Shown here piece by piece: positions 14,501-26,700 of a stretch of 64,000 bases of DNA. Origin of the DNA: Amblyornis subalaris (taxonomy: Eukaryota; Chordata; Aves; Passeriformes; Ptilonorhynchidae); contig JACAXG010000169.1 in assembly GCA_018881555.1 (NCBI GenBank), positions 884,333 through 948,332 on the forward strand, read 5' to 3'. A model generated the notes under the pieces. That model saw only the letters and a program-made list of their open reading frames with translations, did not search any database and was not told where the DNA came from. The translations under genes were made by a program, and so were the position numbers. The first letter of the stretch is position 1; every line of letters begins with the position of its first letter.

Positions 14501-15397
14501 ACCCCATCACAGGGCAGTGCTGCCAGGGGCAGGCAGCCTTCCATAATCCTCCTGCTCATCCCATGGGTGCCAAGGGGCTGGCCTGGGCAGCCCCAGCTCC
14601 TCACAGCAGGTGAGAAATGTAATTTTCTGTTGCAATGGCCAGAAGGAAGTGGCTTTTTCCTTTGCAAAGTGTGTGGGAAGTGTAATTCAGTCCCAGGAGG
14701 ATTCAGCTGCAGTTTGGGGAACCTGTTCCCAGCCTGTCCAGGAGGATGCTGTCCCCTCATTCCTAAGGGATGTGGGAGGGATAGGTTCTGCAAAGAACGG
14801 CTTGTGGAAAGGTGTGAGGGCTCTGCACAAGCCAGTTTGGGGGCCTTGGTGATGGGAAGAGTGACAGTGGCTGAGGGCATCACAGCAGTGTCACACCACA
14901 TGGGGCGGAGGGCGCCGAAAGTTTGCATCTTCTCTCATGCAGCGTTTCTGGTCCCGGGGACTGGCACATGTGCCAGCATCCCTCTCCTTGCCCTGGCACA
15001 GCCACGTCCTCACTCCATCCAGCCTCGTGTGTGTCAGCACGCGGTGGTGACATGGCTCTGTTGGTGGGCACAAGGTCACACCACAGCCCAGAGGTGCTGC
15101 AGGGATGAGGACCCCAGCACAGAGCCGGCACTGGGGTCTCGGGGCTGGAGAGGTCGCACACAGCCAGGCAGGGTGTGCGGGACCCCGGGGCTGCAGGGAC
15201 TTGGGTGCCCATGGGGGCAAGCAGAGCCTGGCAGGGGGGTCTGGGGGCTGCCATAGTGTGCAGGGGGTGCAGGTGCCTGGTGTCCCCTGCCGAGTGCTCA
15301 GGACCTGTGCATGGCACTTGTTGCCCTCTGCCCAGAGCCTGGAACTTGGGGTTTGCTGGTTCCCACGGAGCAGTGCCCCCGCTCCCAGCCCCTGCCT
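5587..15397. other. Gene-free intergenic interval
   Basis: Both strands were scanned. Reading frames of up to about 400 codons exist, such as minus 6,545-7,765, but they are Pro/Gly/Ala/Cys-rich, overlap frames on the other strand and match no family I recognise. GC-rich DNA simply lacks stop codons. CpG density rises at 7,180-7,470 and 9,590-10,030. A (CA)n run of 17 bases lies at 11,500. Unannotated lncRNA exons or enhancers could be present but are not visible. Confidence 0.5.
11500..11516 (+). repeat. (CA)n microsatellite
   Basis: A short uninterrupted dinucleotide repeat in intergenic DNA. Confidence 0.9.
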
Positions 15398-15930
15398 GCT
15401 GCCCAGTACCAGTGTGGTGCCACTGCTGGTGCCTGTGCCCAGTGCTGGAGCTCAGTGCCCAGTGCACGGCACACGCTGCTGCTGCTGGTGCCAGTGGGTG
15501 GTACTGGTGCCTGTACTGGTGTCAGTGCCCGGTCCTGGCGGTGGTGACAGTGCATGGTGGCACTGCCTGCTGTGTGGTGTTCACCGTGCACTGTGTGGTG
15601 CTGGTGCCAGTGCCCAGTACCNGTGCCCGTGCTGGTGCTGGTATCCACTGCCCGGTGCCTGGTACCAGTGGCTGGTGCTGGTGCTTGGTGCACAATGCTT
15701 GGTACTGGTGGCCTTGCCTGGTGCCCAGTGCCTCTGTCCAGTGCCCATGTCCCATTGCCCCCTGCCCCTGTCCAGTGCCAGGTGTCCCCGTCCAGTACTG
15801 GTCCCAGTGCCCCCTGACCGGTGTCCCTGCCCACTGCCAAGTGCCCAGTGCCAAGTGCCCATTGTCCAGTGCCTGGTACTGATGCCCAGGTCCTTGTGGC
15901 CCCTGCCTGGTGCCAGTGTCCAGTGCCGGC
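15398..15930 (+). repeat. Degenerate GTGCC/CAGTGC minisatellite
   Basis: Roughly 530 bases consist of loosely repeated words such as CAGTGCC, TGGTGCC and GGTACTGGTG in irregular order with a period near 10-20 bases. The array ends where the CpG-rich CYSRT1 promoter region begins. Every frame through it is open for long stretches and gives repetitive Val/Pro/Cys peptides, which are not a gene. Confidence 0.75.
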
Positions 15931-16215
15931 GCGGGCCGGGCTGGTGGGTTGCTGTTGGGGCTGGGCGGCGGGTGCTGGGCAGGTGCGTGCCAGTGGGTGG
16001 GTGCCGGGCCATGGGCGTTGGGCGGTGGGTGCCGGTGCTGGGTGTTGTTGCCCTGGTCGGTCGGGACCGTCCGTCGGTCAGGGCGGTCCGTCTGTCGCTC
16101 GTGGCCGGTCCGTGTGTCTGTCGGTCGCTCGGGGCGGCGCCGCTCGGGGCGGTCCGTGCAGGAGGAAGCGCAGCCGGGGCAGAGCGGCCCCGCGGCGGCC
16201 GGAGCCGCACGCTCG
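15931..16215 (+). promoter_or_regulatory. CYSRT1: CYSRT1 CpG-island promoter and probable noncoding first exon
   Basis: Dense CpG, including a run of CGGTC/CGTCC words at about 16,050-16,130, is followed by a strong donor site (CTCG then gtgagt, intron starting at 16,216). The matching acceptor is ctcgcag at 16,755-16,761. That would leave a 49-base 5' UTR (16,762-16,810) before the start codon. Human CYSRT1 also has its coding sequence in one exon after a noncoding exon. The splice assignment is inferred from signals only, and the transcription start is not visible. Confidence 0.5.
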
Positions 16216-16810
16216 GTGAGTACCGGGGGGATCGCTGCCCGCTCCCTGCCCGCTCCCTGCCCGGTCCCCCCTGCGCCCCCTTCCCCTGCCTGCCCCTCTT
16301 CTTCCTCTGCCCCCCCGCCCCGATCCTCCAGCTCCCCCCGCCTGTCCCGTCCCCAGCCCCTCTCGCTACTGCCCTGGTCCTGTCCCATCTTTCCTCCGCC
16401 TCTCCACTCCCCTGCACCCCCTTTCTCCCCGCTCCTCTCCCCCGCTTCCTTCCCTCCAGCTCTGAGACTGTGTCCCCCGAGAAACTCCTCCCCCACCCCA
16501 CTGCCCTACCCGCACTCTGTGTCCCACCCAGCACGCCCCCTGCTCCCCAGCGCCCTGCTCACCCCTGCCCCCCTCCCCTGCCTCCCCTCCTGGGGGGTCC
16601 ATGTGTACCATGTCAGAGTCCCCTGGGGCTGTCAGGGAGTGGGGAGCACAGCTCTGCACCCAAACCAGTGGGGTCTGCCGNGGGTCCCTTCCCCTGCTTG
16701 TGAGAACAACCCTGGCACTGACACCCCCCACCCCCGGGATAACAGGGTCTCTGTCTCGCAGGAGGTGGGCAACGCCAGACAGGCCACCTGTGCTGACGAG
16801 GAGCAGGGAA

Positions 16811-17194
16811 ATGGATCGTGGCATCACCGTGGAGAACCCCTACGCCAGCGTCAACATCCCACGGGAACAGTTCCAGCAGAGCTTCATCACTCGCTACCTG
16901 AGAGAGGAGCCCACCGTCATCACCAACCCCGCAGCCGTGCCCACCTACGGTGCAGAGGAGCAGACAGACCTTGCTAGTGGCTGGAACAGCCCAACCATCT
17001 CCACAGATAAGTCCTGGTCCCGTCCCTACAACCCCTATGCCAGCCTGAGGATGCCCAATGGGGAATCATCCGCCTCCTTCTACACCGTCACCCTGGACAA
17101 GCCGCCCAAGGGCCAGGAACAGGGGGCTGGCAGGAGATGTGGCTGCTGCAGGTGCTGCCCCTGCTGCCCAAAGTCCTGCTGTGTCGTCTCCTAA
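16811..17194 (+). CDS. CYSRT1: Cysteine-rich tail protein 1
   Basis: A single coding exon of 127 residues; the human protein is about 144. The N-terminus has the family signature NPYASVNIPR (residues 9-18). A second copy, NPYASLRMP, lies at residues 74-82, matching the two NPY motifs of the mammalian protein. The last 18 residues hold nine cysteines in CC/CxC clusters (residues 110-124) and end CCVVS, as the mammalian tail ends CCVIS. The middle is polar and probably disordered. No signal peptide or membrane segment is visible. The mammalian protein is found in epidermis and other epithelia, and its biochemical role is poorly defined. The ATG at 16,811 was chosen because the family N-terminus starts there and a good acceptor lies 50 bases upstream. 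The frame stays open upstream but is not family-like. RNF224 follows on the same strand, as in mammals. Confidence 0.9.
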   Translation: MDRGITVENPYASVNIPREQFQQSFITRYLREEPTVITNPAAVPTYGAEEQTDLASGWNSPTISTDKSWSRPYNPYASLRMPNGESSASFYTVTLDKPPKGQEQGAGRRCGCCRCCPCCPKSCCVVS

Positions 17195-18392
17195 GGGCCC
17201 TCCCTGCACCCGTGGGACGTGCTGACCATGGGATGGGGCCAGGTGACCCCACGGGGACACGGCTGCTGGCCTGGGCAGCCCGGGGAGCTGCCCTGGTGCC
17301 TGGCACTGGCTGGACTCTGACAGTGCTCTTCACTGTGAACTCTGCAGCCAGGCATGCTGGCGATGGGCACCTCCCAGGCATGGGGCCCGGGAGCCCTGAG
17401 GATGGTGTGTGCCAGGACAGATGTCACCAAGAAGTGACCACACTGGGACGGGGCAGCACTTGGAGCCTGCAGTCCTGTACCCTGCCCCTGCCAGTCTCTC
17501 CGTGCTGGGAAACCTCCACCTCTGGGAAGGTGCAGGCAATGTCCACCTGCCAGCGGGTGGGTTTGGATGATGGCAGCCCTGGGTGTGTGGCAGAGGAGGA
17601 CAACATCGTCACTTGGAGCAGTGGAGAGGAGCCAGGGACATGCCTCCAGCTGGGATGGGGACCCCCCTCCCCAGAACTGAGTCGTCCCTCCACCCACAGC
17701 ATCACAGGGATGCTGCAGTGCCCTGCACCAAGCTCCAGCTGGGTCCTGCTCCTGCTCGCCACACTGCCCATGGGACATAGGGAAGGAGACAGGAAGGACA
17801 GCCAGCCAAAGCATGGCGGTGCTGGGCCGCTCTCCAGGGCAGCACCTGATGGCACAGCATGGATATGGGCATTGACATCCCGCTGCCAGGAAACCCCCAG
17901 CCCTATTCACTTCCTCCTGTCAGGCTTGTGAGGTGCTGGGCACAACCTCTCACCCCATCTGTGTCCCAGAGATCGGTCCAGTGCAGAGGGCTGGCCCAGC
18001 TCCAGCAGTGGGCTAGCACTGGGGCACCCTGCTGGGGATGCAGATCCCCAGCATTCGCCTTCTGCAACTCCCTGGGCTTGGAGGAAGGCGAGAGGAGCCT
18101 GCTGGCCCTTCCCAGTGTGCTGGGGCAGCTCCAGGCTGGGCTTTCGGCTGGGGCTGCTGCCATCCACCTGGAACAAGCCTGCTGTTGTGCTGATGTCCTG
18201 CCGTGGTGTTGACGTTCCTCGGTGGTGCTGGCACCCCTCCCTGGTGCTGGCACCCCTCCCTGGTGCTGGCGTTCCGGGGCAGCCGCGGTGCCAGGCGGCA
18301 GCTGCTCTGTGGCTGCCGCAGAACTGCCTGGTCTGCGGGAGCAGGGGCTTGGGAAGAGTGCCTGTGTTAGCAGATGACTTCAGGGTGCTGCA

Positions 18393-18398
18393 AATAAA
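18393..18398 (+). terminator. CYSRT1: Candidate CYSRT1 poly(A) signal
   Basis: A canonical AATAAA about 1.2 kb after the CYSRT1 stop codon, and the first one on that strand. It would give a 3' UTR of about 17,195-18,420. Confidence 0.5.
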
Positions 18399-18419
18399 AT
18401 TATAGCCATCTCCTCCCCT

Positions 18420-19130
18420 GCCAAGGTGTGCCTCTTCCCTCCGCCCTGGCTTTTCTGGGATTCCCATGTTACTTCTTNCTTATCCTGGCAGGGTGTGTAA
18501 GGGCAGCGCTAAAGCCTCCAAACCAGGCTTAACTGTTGCACTGCTGACTCGTGGCAGCAGCAGCTCACGCTGAGCTCTTCACTGCCTGCTGCCTGGTGCC
18601 CTGCTGCCAGCCTGGATCCACCAGTGCCAGCCTGGATCCACCAGGGCCCAGGCGTTCCCAGTACAGCCTGCTCCTGCCTGTCTGGGGACATTGGCTGATG
18701 CTCAGCCCAGCCCTGCCAAGCTGGATGACTGTCCTGTCTGGAAAGGCTTTGTGAGTCTTTGGGAGAGGCCGAGGAAGGGCCTGGGGGAGGGAAGTTCCCG
18801 GCTTGGTGGGCCTTGGGGCACCNCCCTGGCTGGCTGTGACTCCCCGGGAGTCCATCAGCAATGGAAGCCCACCACGGCTTGGAACTTGCCACTGCTTGGA
18901 GCCTACCTCCAGTGAGATCCCACAGCACTATGTGCCCAACATTGCTTGGATGCCACCACACGGAGATCCCACCAGGACCAGAAGCCCACCACCCCTGGGA
19001 GCCCACCGCTGCTGGGAGCCCACCACCAGGAGCCCACGGCTGCTGGGAGCCCTCACTCTTTCATCACTCCTGAAATCCCACCCCGCTGGGATGTTCTGGG
19101 CTGGGGTGGCAGTGGCTTGGCAGAGGTTTG
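18420..19130. other. Intergenic DNA with short tandem duplications
   Basis: No gene was seen. Small direct repeats occur at 18,600-18,645 (CCTGGATCCACCAG twice) and 18,960-19,060 (GGGAGCCCACC words). A similar small repeat (GGTGCTGGCACCCCTCC) lies just upstream at 18,220-18,270, before the start of this interval. Confidence 0.5.
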
Positions 19131-19139
19131 GCCCTACCA

Positions 19140-19830
19140 GCTTGGCCCCCCGCCCTGCCCGCCCTGCCCGGNCCAGGTCCCNCGGCGGCGGGTGGCCGAG
19201 GGCTGCGGCTCGCAGGGGAGGCTGGCAGGGACACAGCCCCGCGGTGCCCGCCCTGCACAAGGAGCTCTCTTGTTCAGCCTGCCCGNACCGCGCCGCGCTG
19301 CCTCGGGGACGGGCAGGTCCAGCCCTTGTTTGCTGTCCTGTCCCCGCCGCCGGCCCTGCCCTGCGGCGGAGCCCCCCCGGGAGGGCTGGGCGGGGGACAC
19401 GTCCCCGCCGAGCCCGCAGAGCGGGGCTGCCGCTGCCTCGGGGCTCTGCGGCACACGCGGGGCTCGGGGACGGCGAACAGTCCCCCNGGGTGTGCGGTGC
19501 GTCGGGCGGAGCCCGGGGCAAGGGGCCGGGACGAGCAGGGGCAGAGGGCCCGGGACGAGCAGGGGCTCGGGCAGGGCACGGCAGGGCGCAGCATCCGCCG
19601 CGTGTCACCGCTGCCCTTCGCTCTGCCCGGCCCGCGGCGGCGGCGAACACGGGGGAGCGGCCGGGCACAGCCTGCCAGACAGCGGGCAATGATTAATCTC
19701 GAGCAGCAGGAAGCGGGGGAGCAGGGAGCAGGGAGGGTGCGGGCTGCGGCCCCGGAGCGCGGCGGGGCTCTGCTGGCCCGGGCAGCTCCGTGCAGAGTNC
19801 CGCGGGTGCTCGGCTCCCGGGGGGTGTTCA
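19140..19830. promoter_or_regulatory. Orphan CpG island
   Basis: About 700 bases of very high CpG density (for example 19,330-19,640), unlike the DNA on either side. No coding exon of a known family is recognisable. RNF224, whose coding exon begins directly after a splice acceptor 3.4 kb downstream, needs an upstream noncoding exon, so this island is a plausible promoter for it. Another, unrecognised transcript is also possible. Confidence 0.45.
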
Positions 19831-20073
19831 TCTCCCCGCGGAGCCCAGGGGTGCCCAGGGCTGTGCCGGGTGATTGCCACCCCCTGCCTCTGGAGCGGGG
19901 GTGCTGGTGCAGGGCTCTGGCTCATCCCGATCAGACCTTTGCTCTCCCCGAGGGAGCCGCTCCCCACCCCGCCGTGCCGAAGGTCCCTGCAGCGCCCGGG
20001 GATGAGTCCTGGGAACAGGAAAACACGTTTCTCACCCATGTGTGTCGCTGCTGATTGCGGATCTGCCTTCCCC

Positions 20074-20412
20074 GAGGGGAGACCTTATCGCTCCCTGAAA
20101 GGAGCTTGTAGGGAGGTGAGGGTTGGTCTCTTCTCCCGANTAACAAATGACAGGAGGAGAGGAAACGGCCTCAGATTGTGCAAGGGGAGATTTACGTTAG
20201 ATATTAGCAAAAAAAAATTCTCTGAAAGGGTTGTCAAGCATTGGCNCAGGCTGCCCAGGGCTGTGGCNGAGTCACCATCCCCGGAAATATTAAAAAAATN
20301 TGTGGATGTGGCACCTGGGGACACGGGCTAGTGGTGAACACGGTGGTGCGGCTGGGTTGACAGTTGGATTTGATGGTTTTAAAGATATTTTCCAACCTTA
20401 ACGATTCTCTGG
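20074..20412 (+). mobile_element. CR1 LINE 3' fragment
   Basis: About 340 bases follow the CR1 3' region: the TCTTCTCCC-TAACA segment, a 'tgaaagggttgtcaagcattgg'-like block, 'ggctgcccagggctgtgg', and the final 'ttttccaaccttaacgattct'. It is 5'-truncated, as nearly all CR1 copies are, and carries several N bases and point changes. It supports a sauropsid, most likely avian, source. Confidence 0.9.
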
Positions 20413-23219
20413 TTCCCTGTTCCTGGATCCAAGTGGGATTTTGGCAGGGCTCACAGAACCCTCGGTGTCAGCATGGCAGACGCACAGCCAATGTCACCAA
20501 GTGCTCCCTTGCCCCGAGCCCTGCCTGTGCTGAGCTGGGGTGGACAGCAATGGGCAGAAATGGCCAAGGGCAGCTGGGCACAGCCCCTCGATGGGGCACA
20601 GCTCTGCTGGCACCTGGGAGGGGACATGAGGGCCAATGGACAGGGGACAGCGGGGGCTGGAGTGGGGCAGGAGGGCAGGCAGGATGTGGGGGGGGTGGGG
20701 GTGGGGGGGGGAGCAGGAGAGACAGCCAGAGAGGTCACTGCCTCTGAGCAGTGCCAGGGGTACCCCCCAGGTGTGCACAGAGCCGAACCCACCCCTCTCA
20801 CCCATATAAGTATTTTGAGCTCCCTGTGACCCTAAGGGACTGCACCATTCCTGTCCCCGTGGCAGGTGAGCCAGGCTGGCGCTGTGTTGGGTGGAAGAGG
20901 GACAGTTTGCCAGCTTTGGGACACGCCCAGACAGCCCCAGGACCTGCACGTCCCTGGGCACACGGCCTGGGCACGCGTTGTGGCCGTCGGGAGCTGGCTC
21001 TGCCCTGGCTGCCGGCACCCAGGGGCTGCCACCCCCGCCCTGGCAGGCACGGTGGCACCCTGGGATGCCGGGGCACAGCTGGAATCCCATGCAGCTGGAT
21101 CCTGATCTGCCCAGGGCATACGGCCCTTGCCCCACCTCAGCCAGTGGGTTTGGCCAAAACCGAGGTCCCTGGCACAGCCCTGTCCCAAACTGGCCCTCCC
21201 GTTCTGTGCCAGCCACCAGCCTGGCAAGCGGAGGGCAAAACCCTGCCATGCGGTGCCACCCCTGTGCCTGGGGACCCATGGGCGCACGCACCCCATGGGC
21301 ACTGCCTGGAGAAGCCTGTGACAGAGCATGGATCAGGATCCTGGGTCGGGATATGTGCCCCAGAGGCGCTGTGCTGCTGGTGCTGCTTCCTCGCCCCCAG
21401 GCACCAGTGTCAGGAGGTGAGNCTGCACAGCCCTGTGACCCTGTGGCACTCTTCATTTCCAAAATCCTCANTTCTGCTGGAAACACGACCTGAGGGCTGC
21501 TGAGATGTTTGGTGAGGAGGCAGCACGGGAGCTCTGCACTGCCTGCACTGCTGCCCGCTCCTTCCTGCAGCGGGAGCTGCTGCCCTCTCCTGCTCCAAAG
21601 CAGGAATGCTGCCGGGTGTCCTGGCAGTCCTGCCCTGCCTCCACGATGGGCTTTTCTCCTCCAGGATCCTGAGTCCAGGATCTGTCCCCCTACCACACTG
21701 CCCTCTTCAGTCTGGAGCACCCTCCATGCCAAGGCTGGGACATTGCTGCTGGACCAAGGGCAGCTGCAGGGACAGTCTGGCACCTCCCTGGTGCTGTCAC
21801 CTCCCCTGGGTCATGCATTGCCACGAACCTTGCAGGTGTCACCGTGGGGTGCTGGGGTCTCCCAGCCTGGTGATGAGCATTGGTAACTCAGCCCCCAACG
21901 CCAGAGCCTGCAGCCCCACAGGGAAGAGCAGGAGCAGGTCACGGACACATCACCCCCAGGCTCCAGGTGGGAGCACCACCCCACGCGTGGGCACTGCCAG
22001 CCCGGACCAGGCTGGAGCCCCGGTGTCCCTGCAGCNGTCCCAGCCCTGCCACCCCCTGGAGCCTCCCGTGCCCTCCTGTGCCGGTCACAGCCGCNCCCGC
22101 AGCCCGGAGCACCTGGGGACGTGAGGGCTGGAGTGCGATGGGGTGTCTCCGCTGGCCAACATCTGCTCAGACGTTCTCGGCCGTGAAGGGTGGCCCAGGA
22201 TGTGGAAGACTTTGTTGCTGCTGCCCAGGTCCAGATGATGTCCAAGCCCTCTGACCACGGTGAAGCCCAGAGCTCCTTGGCCTCGCAGGGACGGTTCCTT
22301 CTGTTAATGAAGCACAGGCTGATGGTTAATGACCACTCCTGNGGTTTAGATTTCACAGGTCTTTGTCACCCAGGTGCTTGTAACCCAATCTCCAGGGCTT
22401 GGCTTCCCTGCAGCAGATCCAATAGCACCTGTCCCTGAAAGGTGAGCCCCTGCCCACTACCACGGCCACAGGGACCTGGCTGGGGAGCTGCTGGCAGCTC
22501 AGCCCTCTGATGCTCCCCACAGGACTGCCACAGCCCCCCCGGACACAACAGCCCTTCTGCCACCAACCCTGACACCCTGGGAAGCATCTCAGGACAGGTA
22601 GGGATGGGGGAATTGGGAGAAGGGAGGAGGGGGGTACCCATACACACCAAAACGCTTGAGGTCACCCAAGGAGAGGGAGGAGAGTCTTGGCCTCTGAGNC
22701 CCCAGCTCCACCCCACGAGCCTTTTTGCCCATCCCCTGCTGCTGACAGTGGGGCCAGCACAGCCTGGGCTGGGGAGGAGCGGGGCTGTGCCACTGCCTGG
22801 TCTCAAAGCGCTGTTCCCTGGCACACCCAGCCACCCCACTCCTGCTCTCCCCATGTTCCCCCAGTCCCAGGCCACCCTGAGCAGGCTGCCGAGGTCCGGC
22901 CAGCCCGTATTCCCTGTGGCCTGGCAGAGCTCCCAGCAGGGATGCAGCGCGGCACCGGGAAAAACACATCCCCCGTGGATACAGGGACAACCCACGGCGG
23001 TGGCAGTGTCCTGCTCTGCCAGGCAGGGCTGGTCACGGGGCCGGCAGGAAGCGGGCAGGGATGCAGGGCAGGCAGCCTGATGTTCCTGGGAACCCATCAC
23101 ACGGACCGATCCCCCATCTCCCCCACCTCCCCCACACGTGGGGTGCACTCGGAGGTGACACCCCGCCCCTGAGCCCCCTCCCCAGGGCCTGACGACTCCT
23201 CTCGTCCCTCCTTCCCAGC
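20413..23219. other. RNF224: Intergenic interval upstream of RNF224
   Basis: No coding gene was recognised. A G-rich tract lies near 20.69 kb. A polypyrimidine-AG acceptor (CTCGTCCCTCCTTCCCAG, ending at 23,218) lies two bases before the RNF224 ATG. At least one upstream noncoding exon is therefore expected within or beyond this interval. Confidence 0.5.
20688..20711 (+). repeat. G-tract with quadruplex potential
   Basis: A run of G interrupted only by two single T bases gives well over four G-triplets within 24 bases, enough for intramolecular G-quadruplex folding. Confidence 0.7.
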
Positions 23220-23726
<507 letters not shown>

Positions 23727-26700
23727 GCACGACGAGGGGCTGCCGGCAGTGCCTGGGCAGCCGAGACCCCGGGGGGCAGCCTGGGGCTGGTTTTGGGGAC
23801 CTGTGCCGTGCCTCGGACTCGTGTGTGGACGGTGGGGCTGTGCCGGCAGCCTGGGAAGGGCTTCAGCCCGGGCAGGGCTCGCTGTCCATCCTGGCGGCAC
23901 TTGGGGTGCAGCGCGGGGGGGGGTGAGGATGCTGCCACCCCCTCATCCTGCCCACCTGCNCCGCTGACAACTCAGAGGGCTGTCCCAGCCGTCACAGACG
24001 TTCTCTGGTCCCTGAGCACGGGCTGGCTCAGGCTCCGTTTCTCCGTGCACGTGGCTCTGCAGCAGGGACAGCGGCNCCGAGCATCCCCCGGGCGGGGCAC
24101 ACGGAGCCCGGCACAGCAGCGCCGTGGGGAGCGTGTCCAGCACCTTGAAAGCTCCACGTCTNTTAAAGACACTCTTGGCCCTGCTGGGCTGCACGTCTTG
24201 GTCATGTTTGCTGGCAAGCCCTGCCTGTGGCGGGTGGGGGAAGTGACCTGCCCTGCCGGATTGCTTTCCTGGGAGTGNTTGCTCTGCTGGCCATTTGCAT
24301 GAGACATTTTGGCATTGGGGTGGCTGGACGGTTGGAATGGAGGATGACGGAGTCGTTAGGAAACCTCAACACGTTGCTCCAGCTACTTTGCTCCAGTGTG
24401 GGAGGGGAGCTGAGCTCAAGGAAGCTCCTGCTTGGCCTCGTGCTCTGTGGGTCATGCCAGGTTTGGCTTTTCCTGCCTGACCCTCTCCCCAGGCACAGGC
24501 AGACACAAATCCTGCTGCTGTTTTTCCAGTCGTGCCTGGCTGCCTGCATGGATTTCCCTGCTTTTCCTGCCTGACCCCACACCAGGGTGCAAGGCTGAGA
24601 GCCCAAGCAGCTGCTCTGGGTTAACAGAGGCCAAACGGGGAGCACTGGGGTGCACCAGGGTGTTACTAAACCAGCTCCTGGGCGGGGCTTGGTGTTGCCT
24701 GGGCAGCTCTTGTGGTTCTTCCTCAGGGCCCGTTTTCTGCAGCTGTTTTCCAACGTGGTTTGGGAGCTCTTGCAATACCCCAACACCAGGAACCCCCTCG
24801 GGGTTCAGCAGGGGACCCCAGCCTGTGCCTCCCTGGGGCTGCCAGGGACCTTGTGTCCCCTGGGCAGTCCTGGAGCCTGGATATTCTCTGTGGTGGGGGC
24901 CAGGAACTGCAGCCAGAGGAGTCCATCGGCCATGGACAGCAGCGACACCCTGCACAGCACCCACCCCATGCACAGCACCCACCCCATGCACACCACCCAC
25001 ACCTGTACAGCATCCACATCCTGTACAGCACCCAAAACATGCACAGTACACACCCTGTGCACAGCACCCAAAACATGCACAGCACCCACTCCTGCACAGC
25101 ACCCATCCCTGCACAGCACCCACCCCTGCACAGCACCCATACAATGAACAGCCCCCTCTCCATGAACAGCACCCACACCCTGCACAGAGCCCATGCACAA
25201 TTCTGCCACTTGGTGTCACCTGCCATAAAAAGGTCCCTGCCGAGATGTTCCCAGCAGAACAGAACCTGGGGAGCCCCAGAGCAGACAGAAGTGTGGTGTG
25301 GTGTGGTTCTGAGATTCCATTGAGTTCTGCCTTGGAGCTTTAATTACCTGGGAACATGCAAGAAATTAAAGCCTTCCAGGAACAGATAAGAGCCATCACT
25401 GAGTCTTAACGCACCTTCCCCTCTATCTTCATTTCTCCCCAAATACTCAGCACTGAGTGGTGGGAAGGGTGTGGGAAGGGCCCATCCATTCCCCAGGCAG
25501 GGCTCGGCGCAGCTCNGTGCTCAGTCCAGCACCTTTGGGTCCCAGCTTTCCAAGAGTGCCAGGTGACCAAGCCCACACCCCACGTCCCCTGCTCCCCTGC
25601 CTCCCCCCAGCACCAGAACCGCTCTGGGGGGGCTTGGCCCTTGCTGTGTGCCACTGTGGATGTCCTCCTGCTCCCAGCCGGTGCCTGGTCACTGAAGCAG
25701 TGGATCTTCCCGTCCATCACTTCACTCTGGGAATGGTTTTGGCACGCTGGCTGCACACCCTGATTTGGCACCTTGGGCAGAGCAGGGCCAGTGCCGAGCC
25801 CTGTGCCCTGGGGGTGTCCTCCCTCCACTGGCACAGGCCACCTGATCTGTCCTTGCAGAGTGGCTGCTCAGAGCAGCCTGTCCCGGCCCTGTTCCATGTG
25901 NAGCCCAAAACCTCAGGAAGAGACATTGTGGAGGGGGAGCAGGACACTGGTGGGTGCTGCCCTGGCTGGGGACAGGGACCTGGGCTCTCCCTGCAGGGTG
26001 CTGGGTCCCCCTGTTCCAGAGAAGGGGCAGTGACAGGGACCCAAGTGCTGGCAGCATGCGGGAAAGGGCAGTGGTGGCACTGCTGGGGTACAGGACCCCA
26101 GATGTCCCCAACCTGCCATTGCAGTGGGGTGCAGCCAGTGCACGGAGAACAGGGGCAGGCAGGAGCATGGGATGATGTCCTGACACGTCCCTGGCAGGGA
26201 TGCCCCTCCTGCCATGTGCCAGCAGGGTGACAGCAAGGGGCTGGCAGAGGAGCTGAGATGAATTTTCAGGGTTTTTAGCCTCCTGGGCTCTTTGTGCACA
26301 AAAGCTGGAAATGGCCTTGCTTTTAATAGTGGTTTGGGTTATTTTCTTGATGAATTTTGCACTTCTCACCTGATCCTGGATGGAGGCAGGCAGTGGGCAA
26401 TGTAGCCCTTGGGGAGGAAGAGCATTTTGGGACAGGGCTCCATAAANATTCAGGTCTCCCTATAGCCCATGGCTGTGGATGGGATGAGCTGGGGCTGCAG
26501 CTCCACATGGCAGNGAGTTTGTGCCCTTGCCCCGGGGCTGGGCTGGGCTGGAGGATTCCTCTGAGTTATTTCCAGATGGGGATTAATGCAGCAAACCGAG
26601 TTCGCTGCAGGATGGATAAACAAACCAAAGCTCCCCGGGATGCTATTAATAAAATGCCTGCCTGCTGCTTCTGTCCCAGATTTGGGAACATCCTGGCCTT

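Noticed and set aside
20494..21783. 429-codon minus-strand reading frame
   Set aside because: Low-complexity Gly/Pro/Cys/Trp-rich translation crossing an N-rich, G-rich tract, with overlapping open frames on the other strand and no recognisable domain. GC-rich DNA alone explains it.
24948..25200. CRISPR-like array
   Set aside because: Units are short, contiguous and imperfect with no unique spacers, and the genome is a vertebrate. It is a minisatellite.
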